Source of the DNA: Eunapius fragilis
Lineage: Eukaryota > Porifera > Demospongiae > Spongillida > Spongillidae
Direction of reading: 5' to 3'
Assembly (NCBI GenBank): GCA_963681505.1
Contig: OY811971.1
Span: 5,555,408-5,619,407 of the forward strand
Length of the DNA stretch: 64,000 bases
The position numbers were made by a program, and so were the translations under genes. Each line of letters starts with the position of its first letter. Positions within the stretch are counted from its first letter, which is position 1. This document shows positions 37,050-47,206 of the stretch, one piece after another. A model generated the notes under the pieces. That model ran no database searches, was not told the DNA's origin, and saw only the letters and a program-made list of their open reading frames with translations.

Positions 37050-39995
37050 ATACACACACACATACAACACGCACACACACACACAACACCCACATGCATA
37101 TATACACACATGCATACACACACAAACACACACACCCTTCCACCAGTTACTGAACATATCAGAAGAATATACTCTTCATTGCATTACTCCCAATAATGGG
37201 CTTCACCCCCCATTATTACAAAGGGTCCCCAGACCAACTCACCAGTGGCGCATCCGTACATGCGGTTGACCTTGAGGACGTCCAGAGTGCTTAGCCCCTC
37301 CCTCTGTCCAATCACGCCCTCGTAGGGAACCTTCGGTTCCAAGGTGTTGGATCCGTTTATGGAGTTGGCGTTCAGCGAGTAGTGCATGATACTGCCAAAG
37401 TCGTAGGGACCGTAAGACGTGTCTATGGAAGGCTTGACGTTGTAGTCATCCCTCTGCACTGGCCTGATGTTGTCCCACAGAACGTCCACGTAACTGTCAC
37501 GATCGGGTCGCTGGTGTTCCGGGTTGAGGCCCACCAATGAACCGAGCATGTGGAGGAGGGTACCTGTGGAGTTGGCACAGGTGGGGGTGAGGAAGAACAG
37601 TTGACCCACGTAGCTAGGGAGGTATGAGAGGTAGGGAGCCTTCCCAACCATGGTAGAGCACCTGAGATGTGTGGGCAGGTGGGGGGGGGGAGGGGAGGTG
37701 AGAAAAGGGTTAAGATAGGAACAGATGGAGAGAGAGAAAGGGTTTAAGAAAAGTTGGAAACAGAAGCAGAGAACCATATCAAGGAATAAAAGTGTCAAAG
37801 ATAATGTGAGACGCTTCTTAAGGCGACCATACACTAGGCAACAATGTTGCGTGCAACTCAATGAATGCAATTAAAAACATTAGTTTACTGATATTTTACT
37901 AGAAGTTTACTGATATTTTACTAGAAAGTCATAGTGCTACACGCAACACGTTGCCTAGTGTTATGGACGCCTTTAACCACACACAAAAATACTATTGCAC
38001 ATAACTGCAACATGAGCACATCCATAACCAATGGCAATGACATCATTAATCCTAACCTCACCACACCCCTTCCCCCTCGGGCGAGTGGAAAGCTGTCGAA
38101 GCAGTACTGGTGTCCCACGAGGGACGATACATCCATCACATGTTTCCCCCTCCCCCCCCCCATCGAACTAATACGTGATACATGAGATATGTTAATGTTT
38201 ATCTATTAAGACTCACACTGTATTCGCCTTGAACCATACATACTCTGCCTCCTCCGTCCTCGGTACAAACTGTATGCAGGTGTGGTTATTCCAGTGCTCC
38301 ATGGCGATGAGTAAGGAACCCCGAGCTGTTGGGGGTGGGGACACTGTGAACATATGCTACGCCTTGACCACGCCTTCAACCAGAGGACCACAAACATGTC
38401 ATGTACACACGACATGCACAGATTGCAAGCATTGTGCATAAAACACGTGCGACTGCGTCCTCACATGTCTGCACGTGCGAATGTGTGCACATGTGTCTGG
38501 TCAATTAAAAACTCTCAATTAATATCACACACCCACACACACACCCTGCTCTTCTATGACCTCATAATTGAACCTATACGTACACCGTATAACTGTAGGC
38601 TAATATCATACTACTAGGGAAGGAGTGAGGCCCGTGCCCCCCCCCCCCCCCGCCCCTCATTAAAATAGTGTCAGTACATGTAACATACTGCTCGTAGCAT
38701 AACTTCAAGATCATTATTCATAGCCCCTGCAGCAACTTGAGCTTTCGACCCAGCAATCACCATCACCATCATCACTAAAGGCTGAACATAATGGCTTGGT
38801 CCAGCTCTGACTTAGGCATACACCCGCGAGCATGGCGTATACTAGTGCTTTTATAGTACCAGTACCCCTGATTTGAGGGTGTAGGGCTGTGTGCTACGAT
38901 TGAGGGTGTACGCATGGTTCCTTAGTTCAAGCTGGGCCCAGTTAGGTCCAGCCTTTAGGGATGGTAGGCTCGATAGCTCTAACCCCGCTGTTATAGGTTG
39001 TATGCCTGGTTCAAGCTGGGCCTAGTTAGGTCCAGCCTTTAGGGATGGTTAGGGTCGATAGCTCACGTCGCGGCCGTCATGGGAAAGCTATGCTTAACTT
39101 ATGCCCGGGCTCGTTTATAAGGTAATTAGCCTATCTGCTTTCCAGGGAAATATCTACATTCTTCTGGAACTGAGTGAAGAACTGTTAGCTTTCGTAACAA
39201 ACCCTATCCATCTGTGTGATGCTTACAGGCCCGCCAGGCACAGGCGGCACGCTTATACAGTTTCATAGTTTTTTTTTTTTTTTTTTCCTGAAAAGCGGCT
39301 CGGATGTGTTGATCGCCTTATAAAGGGCAGTATACCATTGCATGCCGTTTTCTATTGGATTTTTAACGTCGAAACACCAAACATGCACTACAAACCTTCT
39401 GAGGCGGAGCCCCAGACCCCCATGGGGGAGCTTACAGCACTCCCCCGTACCCCCCTAGCTGTGGACCCCTCCCACACACCTTGTACCGCCCCACTTCCCA
39501 AATCCTGGATCCGCCACTGTGCTCCCCCCCCCTCTCCATTTCTCACACCGTTGTTCGGTAAAACTCACCCACATCGCCATGAAAGACGTAAGGTATCCTA
39601 CCACCTTCCCACAGCCAGCTCACGGAGGCCGCTCTCTTTTGGTCCGAGTGCAGCCGTTGTCCGCCAACATCTGTATTCGTCGAGTGACTCAGGGCTCCTT
39701 TATAAGAATTCAACGTGAACGATAATATTTTCTTTGCGGGCAAAGCTTATGGCTTACACCTGTACTTAGTACCCGCCCGCAAATTACGCACTTCGGACAG
39801 CCTACGGTTTCCTAGTACAGGGGTCAATACATGAGTGTAGCAGACCCTACCTTCGTTTAGAGAGTAGCCTCTCGCTGCCTCTTGCTTGGCTGGGAGGGAA
39901 GACGAGCAAAAAAGCAGATTGAAGAGAATCAACACCTTCAGAGGGTTGGCGTCCATTTGCAAGCCGAACGTATTCATTATCAAAAAGTTGCGCAT
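35319..39995 (-). CDS. Secreted astacin-like pseudo-protease with 12-Cys threefold-repeat C-terminal module (copy 1)
   Basis: Exons, 5' to 3': 39,851-39,995, 39,569-39,697, 38,217-38,325, 37,243-37,661, 36,383-36,589, 35,319-35,917. They total 1,608 nt, 535 codons plus stop, all in frame. The start is MRNFLIMNTF with a hydrophobic signal segment (VLILFNLLFCSSS). A short pro-region precedes WLWEGGRIPYVF, the usual mature astacin N terminus. The astacin fold is clear from CIQFVPRT, RPDRDSYVDVLW, the Met-turn GSIMHYS, IGQREGLSTLDVLKVNRMYG. The zinc motif HExxHxxGxxH reads HMLGSLVGLNP, so the catalytic Glu and two of three His ligands are lost. Next come a Ser/Thr/Pro-rich linker (69 residues) and a ~199-residue Cys-rich module. 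It probably acts as a secreted binding or regulatory protein rather than an enzyme. Confidence 0.85.
35920..35967 (+). repeat. (GT)n microsatellite serving as acceptor tract
   Basis: On the gene strand (CA)n ends four bases before the acceptor 'cgcag' of the Cys-rich exon, with no separate polypyrimidine tract. Confidence 0.9.
36050..36370 (+). repeat. ~24-bp degenerate tandem repeat
   Basis: Units of 'gctgagggaacaccacagca' plus 'tagt', about 13 copies with variable spacing. Intronic, between the linker and Cys-rich exons. Confidence 0.8.
36998..37135 (+). repeat. (CA)n microsatellite, compound
   Basis: A pure CA run at 36,998-37,043, then imperfect CA/TA repeats. Intronic in astacin-like gene 1, about 110 bp from the astacin exon donor. 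Confidence 0.9.
38920..39075. repeat. Short direct duplication with tRNA B-box-like core
   Basis: 'gttcaagctgggcc' followed by 'agttaggtccagccttta' occurs at 38,928-38,965 and again at 39,008-39,048. 'ggttcaagc' resembles a pol III B box, but no A box was confirmed. Intronic. Confidence 0.4.
39370..39522. mobile_element. hAT-like element terminus (non-autonomous remnant)
   Basis: On the minus strand the sequence starting at 39,522 reads 'cagtggcggatccaggattt', a form of terminus common to hAT-type DNA transposons in animals, and continues C/G-rich to about 39,370. The other end is not identified. Confidence 0.45.
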
Positions 39996-40003
39996 GCGCT
40001 GCA
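39985..40003 (-). promoter_or_regulatory. NRF-1-like palindrome spanning the start codon, gene 1
   Basis: 'ttgcgcatgcgctgca' contains the tgcgcatgcgc core whose central ATG is the proposed start. The same 22-bp context occurs at 49,828-49,848 in the paralog. Confidence 0.45.
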
Positions 40004-41794
40004 CTGCAATGGTAGGCGCTCGAATGCACATCATAATGATCATAGTGACGCATCATATGCAACAAACGTTTACTACGCCTACATGCAGCTCAGTAAGTCC
40101 CTAAACGACTTTGAGGAATCACATGTGATTTGCGGTCTTTTTTTTTTTGCGGTGAACGCATGACTTGTATGGTTTGTACTGGAACTATTTATTGGCAAAC
40201 GATAATCACAAATTAATCGTACTTGACTTACTTCAAATACGTTTTACAGTATATACTAGTGACCATGCACAAAACTACAAACTAAAAATTCATAACCTAA
40301 CAGTCCAACTACATTAGAAACTACTACTGAACTATTAAAGTCTTAAGGCCCCATAGTCTGCAGGCCCCGTAGTCTGCAGGCCCCGTAGTCTGCAGGCCCC
40401 ATATAGTCTGAAGGCCCCATAGTCTGAAGGCCACATATAGTCTGCAGGCCCCATATAGTCTGCAGGCTCCATAGTCTGAAGGCCCCATAGTCTGAAGGCC
40501 CCATAGTCTGAAGGCCCCATAGTCTGCAGGCCCCATAGTCTGAAGGCCCCATATTCTTAGCTACAAGGTTGGCATATACGATGCTGTAAAACAGTGTGTG
40601 GAGAATATTGCGTATACTGATAACGACTCTCCATATACGCACCGTTATGCGAAGCATGCCAATTATATCTAACAACACTTTATACACAGTGGAATATAAG
40701 CTCTCACCATGGTGATATTCAACCTCCCGAGCCGTGTCATTTCGTGCTCATATATACGTGCACGAACTGGCTCATTCGTACGTTGCCTTATCAACTTCGC
40801 TCAGCAATAATATGTATGTGCATTCCGGGATGCAGATTGGACTTTTCGTTGTGGGATACACAATTGTACTGTCATGTTCCAGGGCAAAAGTATATATAGG
40901 CATTGAGCATGTCTAAAGTTATATATTCGTTATGCATTTAAAATAAAAAAAAATCTAACGAGCTAGGCCTCCTCCATGTATGATCTTATAAATGGTTCAT
41001 GTGCTCTAACTATAGCGAGAGTAGCAAGCGGGTGGCTAGAAGTGGGACTAGTCTCTTACAGATGATGGTAGTAGCGGGGCCAATACCAGCTGAGGCTGAA
41101 AAAAAAAAACAAGCAAGTGGAGAAAAAGAGCCGTGTTCGATTTCACGAACTCATTCATCCGGCTTAATATATTATCCATGCAACATTAATTTTGTGCATC
41201 ATATAATTTAACTATATGTTGATGTTGAAGCTTCAATACAACTAGCTACCACATGAATAAAAGAAAATGTTGCGCAGTGCGGTAGGGGGAAAAAAATTAG
41301 ACCTAACCCTATACCGATTTTTATTAATAACTCTCACACCATTTTTTTTTTCTAAACAGCAAGGTCCGTCCAATGATGCAAGTTATCTGTTGTTGCTTCA
41401 ATGTTCTGTGCCGAAACTGGTTAAAACACATGGCAAATATCTTTCCAAATTTAATAAAAAGGCAAAGTGATTCAAGTACCGGAAATAGTAGAAACGCATT
41501 ATTGTCCATCTCAGTTTTACATAAAAATTAAGTGGTGCACCACACTCCGTACTGATTACAAACATTCGCGATTGACAACAGCTTTCAGAACTGTAACTCA
41601 ATTGGCTACAATTCCTCAAAAAGAGGTTACGTTGCCTCGTCCGATTCTTTGCCAGTGCCCAACTCCACTCCCTGTCATCATCCTGACCCTCAATCATCTT
41701 GTAATACCCTTACCATAACCCTCACCCTAAGTAAACACACATGACATCATCTTTGATTTTCGATGTGTTCCAAAACCCCCTCCACCGCAATCCA
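40004..41794. other. Intergenic region between the two astacin-like genes
   Basis: No gene recognised. It includes the 16-18 bp VNTR at 40,345-40,555 and A/T-rich unique sequence. A small open stretch at 41,398-41,697 (minus) has no recognisable features. Confidence 0.5.
40345..40555 (+). repeat. 16-18 bp VNTR (ggccccatagtctgaa)
   Basis: About 12 units, alternating 'gtctgaag' and 'gtctgcag', some with an extra 'ta'. Open frames over it are artefacts. Confidence 0.85.
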
Positions 41795-42366
41795 CTAACT
41801 AATTTTGAATAATGTGAAGAATTGCCGACAGCTGCTCAATGTGGAAGCGGTGGTGTTCCCTCCTTGGAGGGAGAGGGAGGGGTCGAAACAGTATCTCCTT
41901 TCGCACATACTTCCCGCCTCGGGGTTGCAGAACAGGGTGTCGGTCCAACCCACCAGGGGCACAGACCCCGCCCAGTAGTCTAGGATGATGTTGTCGTTGT
42001 TCGTTATCGGCTGGCCGAACCCTTTGTTCTCGGCCCTGACCACCAACACCTGGCTGTCGCACAGGGCAAAGCTGAACTGGCCATACAAGTCCCTGCAGTT
42101 CGGCGACATCATGCAGGTGGGGTTCGCCTGCCCACAGAAGAGGGTGCTCCCCCCTAACTGGGTGAGGGACACCAGGTCCCCGACTCTTATCACCCTGCCA
42201 CCGTCAGTTCTGCTGATGATGAAGATGTACTCGGGACAGAGCGCGACCTTCTCTGGCTTGAACCTGTTCCCGGGACAGTTTCTCACCGCACAGGATGTCA
42301 CGGTACAGCCAACCCATAGAAAGTTGTTGTTGGGTGTCGCATAGACCTTGAGAGCTATGTTTGATC
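41795..42366 (-). CDS. Last exon: 12-Cys threefold-repeat module (copy 2)
   Basis: Repeats start at NIALKVY, RVGDLVSL and NDNIILDY. Each carries four Cys in matching order (VGC/SC/NC/LC; LFC/TC/NC/LC; LFC/MC/YC/SC) and closes with a strand-like stretch (YIFIISR, QVLVVRA, FFTLFKI). About 190 residues. Conservation with copy 1 despite loss of protease residues suggests this module carries the function. Confidence 0.7.
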
Positions 42367-45300
42367 CTGGGGAGAGGAGTACAAAGACGTCAATGACATT
42401 CAACCCTCTTCTGTTACACAAATTCCTGACTCACAGCCTCACTTCCTGTCATACCCTCCCTATTTCACCTCTTCCTGTCACACTCTTGCTATTACGCAAC
42501 TTCCTGTCACACCTCCCCTATCATATCACTTGGCACTAGCACACTCCCTCACACACGCCCCCCTCACCTGATAGGACACTTTTGGGGTCAATAACTGTCG
42601 ATCCGTTAGCTGTAGGGCCCGATGCACTGGAACTAGAGATGGGCGTGGCAGTGATAGTGGAGGCAGTGGGTCTTATAGACACCACCTTTGAGGAGGTGAT
42701 CCCCAAGGTAGTGATTGCTATGGTGAATGAAGGACACGAACAAAAATCATTGACATTCCAAACCAGAGGGGGGGGGGGTGGTGTAAAGTGTTACAATAGA
42801 TGTGGGATGAGTAGTGCAGCTGTTAGGTAGTTATTAAGGTCAAAAGACGTTGCAACAGCTGCAAGCCATGGACACATGTGGTTGATTATGAATTTACATG
42901 TAATAAACCACTTCTGCCGTGAGAGTTGTTAATGCCTGGATACAATGGGGATGTCATACTTGGCGATAAAAATTATAATTAATTTTTTACATAAGTTTCA
43001 TCTTCTAATTTATATGGTATTATGGAATGGGCTCAAATTAAAGTAATTACATACAATACTCCCTGCTAAAGTCCTTGTTTATACAGATGTAAAAAAAAAA
43101 AATTCATTGCAATACATTCAAAACCCAGGCAGAAATTCAACGGTCACTAAAAATCTTATTAACTAACCACAAATATCATGCAATATCACTGTGAAAAAGG
43201 GTCGTTATACTATGAATTAGCAGCGTATAACATATGTATAACGGTGTGTATGGAGACGACGCAATACTGCATATAATGTCTCCATGTGCACTGCTAAACA
43301 GTGCACATGGAGACATTATAGTATTTTTACACTGTGACGCGTAATGTTTGTGGTTAGTTAATAAGATTTATAGTGACTGTTGATTTTCTACCTGGGTTTT
43401 GAATAGCACACCTGCGTCTGCAACTGCACACCTAAAATTGGATTAATTGCAATGGTTGTAATTGTATTTACAAAAACTACTGCATTTTAGGTCATTTCAT
43501 GTTAGGCAAAGAATTTCCTCCAGCATTCTTGGGAATATTATATCTTGAGATCAGTGTTTTATCAAATCCACTCCACCAGAGGTTTGTAACTTGTAAACAC
43601 GTAATGTAGGAAGCAAACACAAGTGGTTTGGTGACACCGCCATTTAAAATAATTAGTCTTAATCGGGTGTTGAATACTTTTATACAACGCATCATCCCTC
43701 TTCCAGTGGATGTTGTTTTATTTTGCTGGTAAAAAAGGGCATTTTTTTCTGGTAATGAAGTGGTTCTCTCCTGAAAGAATTGCAACTAGCAGTCGCCGAT
43801 CAAGGCAAGCCAGATGAGAGCGAAAGCCTCTATGAGGTAACCCCAGCAGAGCCTCTATGAGGTAACCCCAGCAGAGCCTCTATGAGGTAACCCCAGCAGA
43901 GCCTCTATGAGGTAACCCCAGCAGAGCCTCTATGAGGTAACCCCAGCAGAGCCTCTATGAGGTAACCCCAGCAGAGCCTCTATGAGGTAACCCCCAAGCA
44001 AAGCTTCTATGAGGTAACCCCAGCAGAGCCTCTATGAGGTAACCCCAGCAGAGCCTCTATGAGGTAACCCCAGCAGAGCCTCTATGAGGTAACCCCAGCA
44101 GAGCCTCTATGAGGTAACCCCAGCAGAGCCTCTATGAGGTAACCCCAGCAGAGCCTCTATGAGGTAACCCCAGCAGAGCCTCTATGAGGTAACCCCAGCA
44201 GAGCCTCTATGAGGTAACCCCAGCAGAGCCTCTATGAGGTAACCCCAGCAGAGCCTCTATGAGGTAACCCCAGCAGAGCCTCTATGAGGTAACCCCAGCA
44301 GAGCCTCTATGAGGTAACCCCAGCAGAGCCTCTATGAGGTAACCCCAGCAGAGCCTCTATGAGGTAACCCCCAAGCAGAGCCTCTATGAGGTAACCCCAG
44401 CAGAGCCTCTATGAGGTAACCCCAGCAAAGCCTCTATGAGGTAACCCCCAAGCAGAGCCTCTATGAGGTAACCCCAGCAGAGCCTCTATGAGGTAACCCC
44501 AGCAGAGCCTCTATGAGGTAACCCCAGCAGAGTCTCTATGAGGTAACCCCAGCAGAGCCTCTATGAGGTAACCCCCAAGCAGAGCCTCTATGAGGTAACC
44601 CCAGCAGAGCCTCTATGAGGTAACCCCAGCAGAGCCTCTATGAGGTAACCCCAGCAGAGCCTCTATGAGGTAACCCCAGCAGAGCCTCTATGAGGTAACC
44701 CCCAAGCAGAGCCTCTATGAGGTAACCCCAGCAGAGCCTCTATGAGGTAACCCCAGCAGAGCCTCTATGAGGTAACCCCAGCAGAGCCTCTATGAGGTAA
44801 CCCCAGAAGAGCCTCTATGAGGTAACCCCAGCAGAGCCTCTATGAGGTAACTCCAGCAGAGCCTCTATGAGGTAACTCCAGCAGAGCCTCTATGAGGTAA
44901 CCCCAGCAGAGCCTCTATGAGGTAACCCCAGCAGAGCCTCTATGAGGTAACCCCAGCAGAGCCTCTATGAGGTAACCCCAGCAGAGCCTCTATGAGGTAA
45001 CCCCAGCAGAGCCTCTATGAGGTAACCCCAGCAGAGCCTCTATGAGGTAACCCCAGCAGAGCCTCTATGAGGTAACCCCAGCAGAGCCTCTATGAGGTAA
45101 CCCCCAAGCAAAGCCTCTATGAGGTAACCCCAGCAGAGCCTCTATGAGGTAACCCCAGCAGAGCCTCTATGAGGTAACCCCAAGCAGAGCCTCTATGAGG
45201 TAACCCCAGCAGAGCCTCTATGAGGTAACCCCAGGAGAGCCTCTATGAGGTAACCCCCAAGCAAAGCCTCTATGACTGTACCGTACGAGCCACTGCATGA

Positions 45301-45436
45301 AAACTGGTTTTTTTGCACAAGAATTGAGGTTTTAAAAAATATGGCAACAGAGTGGTGTGGTTGTGGGATGGGAGACGATGTCCTAGGGAGGTGATGGGGA
45401 AGAGGGGGAGGGAGGGAGAGGGGAGGGATAAATAGG

Positions 45437-45503
<67 letters not shown>

Positions 45504-47175
45504 AGAGGGAGGGAGGGAGGGAGATAATCTCACCTGGTTGGGTATCATTGCTGATGCTGGTTGAAGTGGTCGCCATGGTGACAGAGGGAGATGGACCCTC
45601 GGCATAAGAACTTGATGGCTGGACCGTAGGTGTAGGGTCTGACGGGTAAAATGAGACCAAACATGAGAATTAGTTTTTTTAAGTTGCCCCAATACCCGTA
45701 CAACAAGAGAAGGTTTGCTAAAAAGAAGGTAGAGAAATAGACAGAGAGTGGGGATGGTTATGAGAGGGAGGGCGGGGGGGACAGGGGATGGTTACAAGAG
45801 GGAGGGAGGGAGGAGGGACAGGGGACGGTTACAAGAGGGAGGGAGGGAGGGGGGACAGGGGACGGTTACAAGAGGGAGGGAGGGAGGGGGGACAGGGGAT
45901 GGTTACAAGAGGGAGGGAGGGGGGACAGAGGATGGTTATGAGAGGGAGGGGGGGGCAGGGGATGGTTACAAGAGGGAGGGAGGGGGGCAGGGGATGGTTA
46001 CAAGAGGGAGGGGGGGGGCAGGGGATGGTTACAAGAGGGAGGGAGGGGGGACAGGGGATGGTTACAAGAGGGAGGGAGGGGGGACAGGAGATGGTTACAA
46101 GAGGGAGGGAGGGGGGACAGGGGATGGTTACAAGAGGGAGGGAGGGGGGACAGAGGATGGTTACAAGAGGGAGGGAGGGGGGACAGGAGATGGTTACAAG
46201 AGGGAGGGAGGGGGGACAGGAGATGGTTACAAGAGGGAGGGAGGGGGGACAGAGGATGGTTACAAGAGGGAGGGAGGGGGGACAGGAGATGGTTACAAGA
46301 GGGAGGGAGGGGGGACAGGGGATGGTTACAAGAGGGAGGGAGGGGGGACAGGAGATGGTTACAAGAGGGAGGGAGGGAGGAGGGACAGGGGATGGTTACA
46401 AGAGGGAGGGAGGGGGGGCAGAGGATGGTTACAAGAGGGAGGGAGGGAGGGGGAACAGGGGATGGTTACAAGAGGGAGGGAGGGGGGACAGAGGATGGTT
46501 ACACGAGGGAGGGAGGGGGGACAGGGGATGGTTACAAGAGGGATGGAGGGAGGGAGGGGGGACAGGGGATGGTTACAAGAGGGAGGGAGGGGGGACAGGG
46601 GATGGTTACAAGAGGGAGGGAGGGATGGAGGGGGGTAGGGGATGGTTACAAGAGGGAGAGGATGGTCTCACATGGCAGGTGAAGACTTCAATGCTCTTAA
46701 TGGCATCCAATAATAATGAGCTAGCAATGATGAAACGACGAGAAATATTAACCCCCCCCTACCCTTCCATATCCATAAGTGAAGGTGTTTATAATAATCT
46801 CTTCCCCTTCCTACACTATAAACCATCTAAAACCTACAGAACTCATCAGTGGGACATGCATACATGCAGTTGACCATGTTAACGCTAGGTGTGTTAACCC
46901 CCCCCTCCCACCTCCCACACACACACACAAAAATGTCCATACACAAGCAAATATCATGCCACACTCCTATTTAATGCACGCTTCATGTTATATTAACAGA
47001 TGCGCATGCAACACTGACCCAGAGCTGTAACCATATATTCATTATCAAGCGCTAAACAAATAACATTTGCATCACTTGTTGCCATGCCAGTGCGTCAGAA
47101 TTGTCATATAACCAAGCTAGGGCCTGAGTTACATGTATAACACAATGCAAAAAAATACACATACATGTACATACA

Positions 47176-47206
<31 letters not shown>

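Noticed and set aside
38050-38165. Possible extra astacin exon on the minus strand (HQYCFDSFPL region)
   Set aside because: Splicing 38,217 directly to 37,661 keeps phase and astacin alignment; including this stretch would break both, and the paralog lacks it.
41398-41718. Open frames on both strands in the intergenic region
   Set aside because: No splice signals, domains or repeats; compatible with chance.
43824-45280. Possible CRISPR array
   Set aside because: Units are contiguous 25-bp repeats without unique spacers; eukaryotic intronic satellite.
45748-46873. Long plus-strand reading frames (up to 361 codons) with Gly/Arg-rich 11-residue repeats
   Set aside because: They are produced by the 33-bp VNTR, whose length is a multiple of three; they lie in an intron of a minus-strand gene and have no start context or splice support.
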